Part shown: positions 37,277 to 47,337 of the stretch, piece after piece
Layout: each line of letters starts with the position of its first letter
How positions within the stretch are numbered: the first letter of the stretch is position 1
Assembly: GCA_010094045.1 (NCBI GenBank)
Contig: ML986814.1
Location: 10,902-65,865, forward strand
From: Lojkania enalia
Lineage: Eukaryota > Ascomycota > Dothideomycetes > Pleosporales
Length of the DNA stretch: 54,964 nt
Direction of reading: 5' to 3'
Made by a program: the position numbers and the translations under genes
The notes under the pieces: generated by a model
What the model saw: only the letters and a program-made list of their open reading frames with translations
Told to the model about the DNA's origin: nothing
Databases searched by the model: none

Positions 37277-38023
37277 GTCCTATACTGGGAGATTGCGAGC
37301 ATGTGAAGGCCGCCATCAAGGGGTGTAGCTGGAGTGTAAGTATCCTTCATCTAGAACTCGATATGCAACCTCATCTTGGCAAAATGGCCTATCATTGTGA
37401 CACTCGGGTCGTTCACCAAAGTCGGGGCAAATTTGGTCTCTATTCGGGAAAAGATTACGCTATTGATTTTCTCGCCTGGACGTAACCGAAGTCCGCTTGT
37501 ACAACTATTAATTACCTTTCTGCTCTCCACAAGTGCGGCGCGGTCAAGTTGTGGTATGGTTTTGGTCTGCACGCTTAATCCGCTGAGAGTATGTGGCATA
37601 TTTAATATATGCAGGAGGTGCTTCGGTCACAGAAGATGGCCGGACTTCATCGTACCAGCCTGACGCCTTCATGCGGGACGATGCGCGCCAAGTAGGGAAG
37701 CATTGCGGACCGTTGGGCCACTACATGTAGTCAGCAAGTATTCAATGGTTGTAGGAAAAGTTTTATCCAGCACATCCCTAATCCTAGCATTATTTTGAGA
37801 GCAGGGATCCGTCTTACATACATTCTCTGTCTTGTGGGAGCCCAGCTGTCCATGCTGCGGTTCGAGACAACCTTTCATTTCCCCCGTTGTGTTGCAAATC
37901 GGGCGGAGTTCGACCAGATGCATCGACGCCACCCGCAATCTTCATTCTCAAAAATACGATATGAATAAAGTCCCGCTAGCACGCTCCATTGACCGTGACC
38001 AAGGGCATTTCACTTACCCCATC
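37277..38023. other. Divergent spacer, possible shared promoter of the thioesterase and rhodopsin-like genes
   Basis: A 747-bp non-repeat spacer. It contains short frames, including minus-strand stretches at about 37,351-37,599 and 37,540-37,670 whose residue usage looks protein-like (for example KASGWYDEVRPSSV), but they are in different frames and contain stops. They could be a gene relic or chance. An in-frame upstream ATG for the plus-strand gene is at 37961. Confidence 0.45.
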
Positions 38024-39282
38024 ATGAAGATCCCCACTGCTGAACAGCTCATGTCGTTGCCACCTGAGTACCTTGCCCAGGATAGCAGTCGGGTGCTCTT
38101 CAAGGTCACAACCGCCGTTACGGTTGTAACTACTCTCGTGTACATATTGTTTCTCATTTCCCGAGTGTTTTGCGTCGAGCGCAACAACTTGGAGATCTGG
38201 GTATTTCCAGTGTTGTCCTACATCTTCTGTGTGGGACTCTGGGCTCTCAGCTATTGTAAGTTGTCCCATTATTACACTATCTCCGGCCTTGAAGACGGCG
38301 GTTGTCCAGGACATTCTTACTCACCTCAATCTTATAGTGCTCGTCGCTGAAGGAGGTGCTGGCCGTCACGTTGCTTACTGGCTTCTCACCGACCCGACTG
38401 TCATAACGACATATCTCAAGATACAAACGGCGGCCGAATTCGTTTACGTGGCAGCATGCCTGTTCCCAAAGCTCTCGATCTTAGCTTTGTATCTTAGGAT
38501 CTTTACCGAACGCACTGTGCGAATCGTCACATGGATTGTTATCGGGGTGTGCATAGCTCACGCTGTTGCCAATATTCTTGCATCGTTTACCATATGTCAA
38601 CCTTTCGAATTCAAGTGGAACAAGACTATAGATGGCCATTGCGTTAATGTTATGGCGAGTTATCGCTATGTTAGCCTGCCACATATCATCACCGACATGG
38701 CCATCTTTGTTCTACCATGGTCGAGTCTGTATCATCTGATGATCAGCAAGAGAAAGAAGGTGGGAATATTTCTCACGTTCATCATGGGAAGCTTGTAAGT
38801 TCTCATTTCATAAAGGAGTAAGGGCTTTACTGGTTGCATGTTCTCTGCGTTCTCGTTACAAAACTGACCAGTGTCCTTTCGGTTGCAGGGGCATTATCAC
38901 CGCCATCATCCGCTGCGTCAGCTTCTACAAGATTGACCTTGAGTCAGATCCAACGTGGTACGCGCCGACACTGTTCTCGTACACCATCGTTGAACCAAGC
39001 GCGTATCTCATGTGCTCTTGTTTTCTGTCCCTTCGACCCATGTTGAGAATCGTCTACACGTGGACGTGCACCAAGATAGACAGTCATTACGGCTCTAGCA
39101 CGAATAGAAGTGGACAGTCCGAGATAACTCTCAGACACCTCAAGGGCAGCCATAGGACATCGATCTCGGCAATGAAAACCTTGTCAAGGGGTGATGACGA
39201 TGACGATAAGTCCAACTTCATTCGTCTTGACGAGGCCGTTGATGTAGATGTTTCGCCACCTTATGGCGGAGGAAGAGTCTAG
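38024..39282 (+). CDS. Fungal rhodopsin-domain (PTH11/SAT4-like) seven-helix membrane protein
   Basis: Exons 38024-38255, 38338-38794 and 38889-39282 give 360 residues; both introns are GT-AG (82 and 94 bp). Seven hydrophobic segments fall at about 28-48, 57-79, 107-131, 138-162, 191-212, 219-242 and 257-279. Family signatures are CQPFEFKWNKTIDGHC (164-179), an ITDMAIFVLPW segment at TM5, and SDPTWY (249-254) with a following IVEPSAYLMCSC. No CFEM domain precedes TM1. The tail after 285 is polar, with a run of five Asp and one Lys. PTH11-type proteins are surface sensors; members also occur in metabolite clusters, where the role is unclear. The start at 38024 matches the family N-terminus (IPTAEQLMSLPPEYLA); ATG 37961 would add 21 residues. 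It is convergent with the DUF829 gene. Confidence 0.87.
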
Positions 39283-39617
39283 CTGGAACGAAGCAATTGT
39301 GACTTGTATGATCGCGAGAATATGATCCATGGGAATACGAATGTGATCATGAGAGGAAAGGAGCTGTTGCATCTAGCTACATGTTCTCGTATCAAATACC
39401 AATGAGGAAAGCTCCTTGCCGTTCAGTCGCTCAAGTAATCCTAGGTATTACCACAGAACAGAAGTCATTGTATGGGCAATCCCAGAGAGCATAAGCGGGT
39501 TCGTTTGTTCGCTGCTATCATATATTAATACCATGAGAAACCAACAATTGTGCTTGTACCATCAGGCTAGGACCTCAAACATGCGAGGGCGCCATTGAAT
39601 TCTTGCAATACCGGCAT
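39283..39617. other. Convergent spacer
   Basis: 335 bp between the stops of two convergent genes, presumably holding both 3' ends. I see no gene or repeat. Confidence 0.6.
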
Positions 39618-40481
39618 TCAACTTTCCATGATTCTCTTGACAATGTCCCAGTACCGATTCTCGTCCTTCCGTAGATGTGCGACATGTGCCGAACCCTCAT
39701 ACTTCTCTAACGCAACGGAGAAACCTTTAGTCTTAGCCTCAGTCGCATGTGTCTCGACATCTTTATAGTCAGTCAATGCATCGGCGGGGCTGTAGATATA
39801 CACCCGTCGCACTTCGGCAGTATTGGCCACGTCATCATTGTGCGACTTGTACCAGTTGCCCAAGGAATTAGGTAATAGGCCCAGGGCCATCGACGCAGTC
39901 CAGAAAACGGCGAAAGCATAAAGGAAAGGCGCAGCGATCAGCTGCTGGAAGAATGGGAGACCGACACTAACGAAGGCCACGGCACGAGAGATGCGGAAGA
40001 GGCCTGGGCACGAATCAAAGATTGTGACGTGTGGAGGAAGGCGCTTGTCATCGTTGGGGCCGGCCGTGGCAGCAAATTGCTCGTATAAGTTCGCGATGCT
40101 GGAGGAGCCGCCGTTGGAGAATATATGAATGAGAAGAGGTGGTGGAGACGACAACACCGGTGTCTGGAACGCGGTGCGAATGACGGAAGCAGCGACTTTC
40201 ATGGCAGGACCGATCTGCGACGGGCGAACGATGCAGTCCATAGTGCTCCCAAGAAGCAGTATCTGAGCAGCAGGATACAGGGACCGATACTTGGCTATAT
40301 ACTTGGCAATGTGAACATCTTTGGCGTCGGTCCAACTGGAGATGATGATGAGTCGCGGTTGGTGGTCTGCACTTGTGCTTGCAGCCTCAGATGGCTGGTA
40401 GAAGAAGACGAGCGGGCCAAGCTTCTCCATAAAGGAGAGAGGCTTGGTCGAAGTTGCTGGTGCTGGTGAGGTGGATGACAT
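39618..40481 (-). CDS. DUF829 / TMEM53-like (PaxU-type) alpha/beta hydrolase-fold protein
   Basis: A single exon of 287 residues, the usual length. After a Ser/Pro/Thr-rich start (1-14), the fold begins RLIIISSWTDAKDVHIAKY (43-61), a hallmark of DUF829. The nucleophile region HIFSNGGSSS (119-128) offers Ser122. Asp234 or Asp238 (YSPADALTDY) and His266 (GSAHVAH) are candidate acid and base. A hydrophobic stretch at about 168-200 may associate with membrane, as in TMEM53. Fungal relatives include PaxU of the paxilline (indole-diterpene) cluster, whose function is not defined. Similarity to PaxU alone does not show that an indole-diterpene is made. It shares a 508-bp divergent promoter with the MFS gene, suggesting co-regulation. 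Confidence 0.87.
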   Translation of the reverse strand: MSSTSPAPATSTKPLSFMEKLGPLVFFYQPSEAASTSADHQPRLIIISSWTDAKDVHIAKYIAKYRSLYPAAQILLLGSTMDCIVRPSQIGPAMKVAASVIRTAFQTPVLSSPPPLLIHIFSNGGSSSIANLYEQFAATAGPNDDKRLPPHVTIFDSCPGLFRISRAVAFVSVGLPFFQQLIAAPFLYAFAVFWTASMALGLLPNSLGNWYKSHNDDVANTAEVRRVYIYSPADALTDYKDVETHATEAKTKGFSVALEKYEGSAHVAHLRKDENRYWDIVKRIMES

Positions 40482-40989
40482 GGTGCTGTGAAGATAGATA
40501 GGTGGTGGAAATAAAGTTTGATGCTTGGCTTGATGTGTTGATGGCGAACACCAAAGCTGGTAAAGGAGAAGCTAGATTTGGCGGGAGCGCTGCGGACTGA
40601 AGAGATTCGAGTAAGTCTCATGGTGCTGCGAAAACTGACTAGATTTTGGGGATATCAATGAAAAGATAAGGGGAGGGGCGGCTAGCATCTCCCTGTTTGT
40701 TGTGGATGGCGGGCACAGGGGATCGGTGAACGCCATCGCCTTGGCGCTGCTGCCTTCCATACACTGCAGCCCTTGTATCACCTGCATGCATGTGCCGACC
40801 CCGCTTGATGAATTAATTCATTCCCAATATTACACTGTTGTAAGATATCCGCCGCGGCGGGTCTGCACGACACTTTGCCTATCCGTCGCTAATACCCGCT
40901 CTTTCTATATCCAGAGATTTCCAGATTCCCATTGTAAAGCCCGCCATACTTGCGGCGTCGACTGAACAACCCTACGAATCTCCTCAATT
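40482..40989. promoter_or_regulatory. Divergent promoter region between the DUF829 and MFS genes
   Basis: The 508 bp hold two perfect palindromes: ATGAATTAATTCAT (40808-40821) and CCGCCGCGGCGG (40849-40860). The second contains CGG/CCG half-sites of the sort bound by Zn(II)2Cys6 regulators. A CCAAT box lies at 40824-40828 and a TATA-like TCTATATCC near 40905. All are nearer the MFS start. Binding is inferred, not shown. Confidence 0.45.
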
Positions 40990-42701
40990 ATGACTGAAGA
41001 GAACCTTGGCAAAGCTGCAATATCTCGAGATACCGAGGAAGGGAGAGTGGAAACCAATTCACCGAAGACGGAAGCACTCGCTGGCGACCTCGACTGGGAT
41101 AGACCTGATGACCCTGACAACCCTCGCAATTGGCCTTCATGGCAGAGAATTCTTCACAGTGCCATACCTGCTGTTTGGTCGTTTGGACTGTACGTAACGG
41201 CGCCGCAGCCGTTTTGGGCTTACTGACCTTATCTCCTAGATGTGTTGGTATCTCGAGTCTCGTTGCGGCCATACCCATTCTTCAGCGTCAGTTTGGCCTG
41301 AGCAGAAATGTTGCCCTTTTGCCCGTCACACTATACACTCTTGGGTTCAGTATCGGGCCCTGCATTGCATCACCCCTCTCTGAACTATACGGCCGTCGCT
41401 GGATCTATTGGACCAACCTTCCTCTACTTATCATCTTCAACGCCATAGCTGCAGCCTCGAACAATTTCGTCGTCCTCGCCGTTTTCAGGTTCTTGGCTGG
41501 CATAGGTGGCTCTGGCGTCTTAGCTGTCGCCGCTGGCTCCTTGTCTGACATATGGGACACGAGAGATGCGGGGCGGGTGGGTGTGCCTTACATCCTAGCA
41601 CCATTCCTCGGCCCGTCGTTGGGCCCCTTGATCGGGGCCTACGTCCTTGATCAGTACGAAAATGACTGGAAGTGGTCCATCTGGGTTGTTCTCTGTATCC
41701 TGGCACCTGTCGCTCTAACGCTTCCCTTCATGAAAGAGACGTCCACGAACCGGATCCTGTATATGAGACACAGGAAACGCAGACATGGTTCGGTCGACAT
41801 GACGGCCACGTCCCGAATCAAAATCATCCAAAGAGGGTTGCTGAGACCGCTACACATGGCTGTTTTCGAGGTAAGGCGGCCTGATCCTGTCTTTTCATGA
41901 TGAGGTACAGATCCTTGTTTACCTGACACATTCAGCCGCTATCATTCCTCCTTGGTCTCTACACCGCCTACAGTTTTGCCATGATCTTCTCATTTTTCGG
42001 TTCCTATGCATACATCTACTCGACCATCTATCACTTCAATTCCAAGCAGATTGGCCTGTGTTATATTCCTGTCGTCGTTGGTAAGACATTGCCGTTTGCA
42101 CGAGAACTACATATCTTGGTTTTTGGCTCACATCTCTCAGGCTTCCTCCTAGCAGTGGCCACGTTTGGCGTCTTCGATGCGGTGAAATACCAGAAGGTGG
42201 TACGAACCAAAGGCAAAGTTGTACCGGAAGATCGACTCTACGCAGCTATATTCGGTTCTGGTCTGGTTCCCATCGGACTATTTGTAAGCCAGACATCATA
42301 ATGAAAACTCATAAATGTGGCCGAAAGCTGATCTACTAACCGCATAGTGGTACGCGTGGGCGCCGCACGCAGGCGTTCACTGGATAGTCCCGGCGCTAGC
42401 TGGTCTCCCAGTTGGCTGGGGAACGCTGACGGCATTTCTCACGACCATAACGTACCTCGTAGACGTCTACGGTAGCGCGAACTCGGCATCTGCTGTGGCA
42501 GCCAATGGACTGCTGCGATTTCTCCTGGGAGCCGCCTTCCCACAGTTCATCATACAACTATATCAGTCACGAATTGGAATCTACTGGGCTGGAAGCATCT
42601 TCGCCTTTCTCAGCCTTGCTCTGGTTCCTGTTCCATGGTTCTTCTTCTACAGAGGTCGATATTTGAGGCAAAGAAGCCATTATCCAACGAATACTGACTA
42701 A
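40990..42701 (+). CDS. MFS drug:H+ antiporter-like transporter (DHA1 type)
   Basis: Exons 40990-41189, 41240-41870, 41936-42080, 42141-42283 and 42348-42701 give 490 residues; all four introns are GT-AG with CTAAC/CTGAC-like branch sites. The cytosolic N-terminus has WDRPDDPDNPRNWPSW (36-51), typical of fungal DHA1 carriers of the Tpo/Flu1 kind. Motif A is SPLSELYGRR (111-120) and antiporter motif C is GPSLGPLIGAY (191-201). The hydropathy pattern fits 12 helices with a central loop near 233-275. It would export a small organic compound across the plasma membrane in exchange for protons, plausibly the product of a neighbouring pathway. No disruption is seen. Confidence 0.9.
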
Positions 42702-44164
42702 TCTCTGTTTGTCCTCAGTCCTTCTGAGCAAGACAGAAATTCCCTCGCCAGTGGTCACTTTAGCCTCTGTCGCTCAGCTTGTACGGAACAGGTTGCTAGA
42801 GATATACAGGTAAATAGGAGACCAAAAGACTCTGACATGGTAGAAGAATGTGAGCAGCATAGCATTAAATAGTACTCTACGTTCAGAAAGAGTCGCCAAA
42901 CTAGTTCTAGATAAAATTACCGAGTTTTGCAGTTCCTATACATCTCACTGTATTCCCTCATTGCGATTCGTCACTATGTTTCCTTATTACGGTACCTCGC
43001 TATTTTCCCTTTTGAAACCCTGAATCGACTTTCACTAGCGTCTAGATCGGTGCGAATCGAAATTGTACGTGTATCAGAATAACAACCATACTACTGACAT
43101 GCTCGACCTTTCACAAAATGTACACAGGCGAACCCAAAGATATTCGGCCCCGGATGTGATCATTGCACACTAGGCAGACGGCAATATCGCTAAACCGTGA
43201 GCAAAAGATCCGCAACTACAGCCGCCGACACTGACACTAAGCCCCGTATTGTAGGAACAATAGACTCAGGTGCTAGACTGCAGCGAATCGGCCCCTCGCA
43301 ATGTAGCCACAAGCGGCGCCTTACAAATGCACACTAGCGATATTTCAGATGGGGGCGATGAACAGCGCGGGAAACGTCAATGTGATGGCCGTTGTGGCCT
43401 AACGTACCGGGTAAGGTCGACAACCCTTGCAGCGTAACGTCAAGCTGAGGTTCTGCCACCCACAAACATCTAGAAAAGTCCGAGACATGCATTCAGTACA
43501 GTACTGATATTAATCCCGCGCGCGCCAATGCGGCGTACACTTCAGCCTGAGAGAGTGCAATTCAGCATGTGCTCTGCCTAGAACAGAAAAGCGATGCTAC
43601 TAGCCCCCGTAGCTGTGCCACCTCAACAATCCAGCGATCAAAGCAGGTGTCGTAACTGAACCAACTCCCAGTCGAAGCGCAGGCACACTGGTGGCAGTCT
43701 GTGATAGGGATAAGATCTCCGAGACCTAACGTACACTTCGGGCACAGCGCCCTGCGGTCCGCGCCTGGGTTCTATGCTGCAATCCTTCCAACACATGTAT
43801 GCATAGCACAAACATGTAGGCGCCGGCAACATACAGCCAATCAATAGCAGAATAAATATCGAACGTCTGCCCCGCGTATTGCACAAAAGATACCGCCTGC
43901 CAGACTTACTGTCGGGCGGGCTTGGTTGCCCTGCGTAGGTAATCATGCTCCGAATACAGGCGCTAGTGACTAGTTAGGTCTAGCGCCCACTGTTTGTATT
44001 TGGCAGGGTTGTCAACGATATAACGATAGAAACGATACGATTATCGGTTTTTTATCGGTATTTTATCTTATTGATCGTATATTATCGTTTATCGTATCCT
44101 TTACCGCAGACGGTTAGGCTTGCTACCTATAAACTCTCTCAATAGTTTGCATCTATATAAATAC
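42702..44164. other. Long non-coding spacer at the right edge of the island
   Basis: Normal-composition DNA with no recognised gene. A 102-codon minus-strand frame (43638-43946) has one hydrophobic stretch but no family resemblance or splice support. From about 44,014 an ATCG-rich inverted repeat leads to the repeat block, which begins abruptly with an LTR at 44165. Confidence 0.55.
44014..44105. repeat. CGATA/TATCG-rich imperfect inverted repeat
   Basis: The left arm is rich in AACGATA and CGATAC units, and the right arm holds their complements (TATCGTTTATCGTATCC), around an ATCGGTTTTTTATCGG centre. It could fold into a long imperfect hairpin. It lies 60 bp from the transposon block and matches none of the elements described here. 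Confidence 0.6.
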
Positions 44165-45028
44165 TATAATAGCCTCTAATTGGCTAGGTGCAGGATAGGG
44201 TAATAACTAATAGTAGTTACGTGCTACGGGGATTATTCTTATAGGTTTATAATAGAAGTGCGTAAGTAGAGTATATAAAGGATATTTAAGTTAACTATAA
44301 AAAGCTATAAAAGTTAAAGTTATAAGGTTATTAAATATAATTTAGTTCTTCTAATATTTTTCCTACTTAGTTACTTAATTAACTAAATAATTAAGTATAT
44401 TATATATTTTATATTAATCTTATTTTACCAACTATATAAAGTTCTAAATCTTAATAAAATCTAGTATAAAGGTTCTATTAGAGATATCTATAATACTATC
44501 TTCCCTCTCTAAACTTTTAGTTTAAGAGTTATTCTATTTTAATCTAGTATATAGTAGGGTTAATATATAGTTTCTATTATTATTATATATATCTTTAATA
44601 CTTTCTCTTTATTATTTTACCCTAGATAAATACTATTATACTAATTATATAGATTATTTAAGTAATACTTTTATACCTTATTTTTAATATTCTTATAAAA
44701 GACTAATTTATAAAGTAAATAAATAGAAAATATCTAAATAATTATATTATTTAAAATATTTTTATACTATTATATATTTATTATATAATACTAATTATAA
44801 TATTTAAATTATATATATATTATAAACTTATATTATAAACTTACTTCTAACTCTTTCTAATAGTAAAATAGAATATTAAAGTTGTAAAATTAGAGGAAGA
44901 GATTTATCTAGCTTAAGAAGAATTAGAATAATTTTTTAATAAGATAGTAGTAGTTTATATAAAAATCTAGTATCTTTATAAAATTTATAAATAAGTAAAA
45001 TATAGATAGATAGAGGGTTATAAATATA
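44165..45028 (-). mobile_element. Fragment of Gypsy-type element 1 (LTR plus adjacent internal region)
   Basis: 44165-44495 is a 331-bp LTR lacking one of the two ~36-bp tandem units; 44496-45028 matches 13511-14046. The sequence is heavily mutated by C-to-T/G-to-A changes relative to the 13.1-kb copy. It marks the sharp right edge of the gene island and is cut by the family J LTR. Confidence 0.85.
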
Positions 45029-46283
45029 TATTATAGTAATACTATAATACCCGAACTAGCTGCTAGTAATAGTTGCTAGCTATTAGCTAGAATATAACCG
45101 ACTTATTATAACTATAATAGAGAAAGGTTTTACTAACCCTACTAGCTTATATAGTAGTATAGATCTAGCTTTTATAAAAACCTATATAATATAGATATTT
45201 CTATTCTTTATATAATATTTTAATATTTATATATAGTATATAGTAATAGAGTTAACTATCTAAAGTATAATTAACTAAATATATATAAATATCTATAATA
45301 TTATATTATATTATCTACTATTATATATTATAAATAAGAACGCGCTTATTAATATACTTGAAGAGATTTAAGGTAAATTAGATTCTTTATAGTAGAAGAA
45401 TAAAATATTAGTAGAGGTTTTAGTTACCTAGAAGAACTATTATAAGTTAAACTTTAAAGCGATCTAAAGGGAATTTAGTAGCTATTAAATAGCTATTATT
45501 CTACTAGCTACTAGTATATTAATAGTAATAGAACTATTACCTACCTTTAGCTTAATTTAGTTAATAACCTTAGCTTTTAAATAGATATCTATATTAACTT
45601 CTAATCTATCTAAAATAATATATAATCTATATTTCTATTTTAACTACTTATCTAACTCTTTAATATTTTCTAGTAAATATTTAGAGCTTTTATATTTTAT
45701 TAGAAAGTTCTATTATAAATTAGAAAGAAATATTAACTAATATCTAACTAAATATATCTACTTTCTATATATTTACTTCTATCTAGAATAAGATCTAGTA
45801 ATATTAGTTAACCTATTAATAGATAAGAATATTAATTCTATAAATAGCTTAGTTACCTTCTTAGAATTTACCTATAGTAACTAGAATAAGAAGACTATAG
45901 TATAAAATAAGCTAAAGATTTTAAAGTAAAGTTAAAATAGGTTTCCTACTTACTTTACTAAATTCCGATACCTAATTATAGATACTAAACTAAACTAAAT
46001 AAGACTAGATAAATTATATATCTCTAATATTCTCTCTTTAATAAGTTCTACTATACTATAATATATATTATAATACTTAGTACCCTAAATAATTATACTA
46101 ATCTAATTTCCCTATATAATACTAACCTATATTATCTATCTAGTAACTATTATAAATAACTAAAGTATTATACTACTTATTAGAAGAACCTAAATATTAT
46201 AGAACTTAATACTTTTAGTTATATACTTATAAGCTCTAAAAAATAAGAGAAATACTACTATAAAGAATACTATTATAAGTATA
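45029..46283 (+). mobile_element. LTR retrotransposon of family J, 5' part
   Basis: 45029-45300 is an LTR matching the solo LTR at 28571-28873 (opposite strand) but RIP-mutated and about 30 bp shorter. 45301-46283 is its internal region up to the insertion of pogo copy K. It has no readable frame; I could not tell whether it is Copia or Gypsy. Confidence 0.65.
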
Positions 46284-47337
46284 ATATATTCTACTATTAA
46301 AGTAGCTAAACTATTAAAGTAGCTACTTTTTCTTAACGTTATAAATACTATATATAAACTATAATAAATCTATAATATAATCTTCTATTAATTAAATAAG
46401 AAAGTAAAATTAAACTTATCTTATAGGTATATAAATTAGGCTAATTTAAAAGTATATAATATACTACTATAGTTTTTAATATATAATATTAATAACTCTC
46501 TATTTAACTTTAATATTGTTTATAAACGAGCTGTTAGTATAAGTAAGCTATTATCTTACTAAACTTTTAACAGCCTATCTAAATTAACGTATAATAGCTT
46601 AATATAGTAATATATAATTAACCTATAAAGAATTATAAATTATTCTTATAATTTTAGCTATTAATCGAGGTTAAGTTTTAACCGAGAATAGTACTATAAT
46701 AACTTTTTACTACTTTTAAAGTACTCTCTACTTTTAATATACTAGAATAGCTACGCGATATAATTATAAGTCGAATTTAAAGAAGCTTATAAAGATTAAA
46801 GAGAAGGTATTTATTAGTTATATCTTTAATTAGGATTTACAAGGATTTCCACCTATAATTAATAACGTATAAGCTATAGTAAATAGACTATTAGTTAAGT
46901 ATAGTACTAAGATCTTAGCCTTAGTACGCGATTATATTAACTATATTAATAAGACTACCTTTCTTCCAGCTTTTAAAACAGCCTATAATCGATTAATTAT
47001 AGAAGCTAATATCTATATAAGCTTTTAAGGCGGTACTATTAAAGCTTAATATTAAACTATATACGCCGATACTACCTATACTAAAAACTACCTCTTAAAA
47101 GACTAAAGTACCTAGTAATATACGTAAACTAGAAGCTTAATTAATAATAATATATAGTAGGATTTAATAATATTAAGACTTATTACTTATATTAATTATT
47201 GTAGCCTTTAATTAGCTTTAAAAAAGCGCTATAATAATAACACATTTAATTATACTAATAGCTAATTAAATTAAAAGCTTTAAGTAAGTAAATAAGGTAG
47301 TAATAAAGTAAAAATAATAGAAAAGAAAGCGATTATA

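Noticed and set aside
39190..39210. Enterokinase-like DDDDK run in the rhodopsin-like protein
   Set aside because: It lies in a low-complexity acidic cytosolic tail; such runs are common and no cleavage role is implied.
43638..43946. A 102-codon minus-strand frame with a hydrophobic stretch
   Set aside because: Basic and cysteine-rich without pattern, no signal peptide, no homologous motif and no splice support; probably chance in GC-normal DNA.
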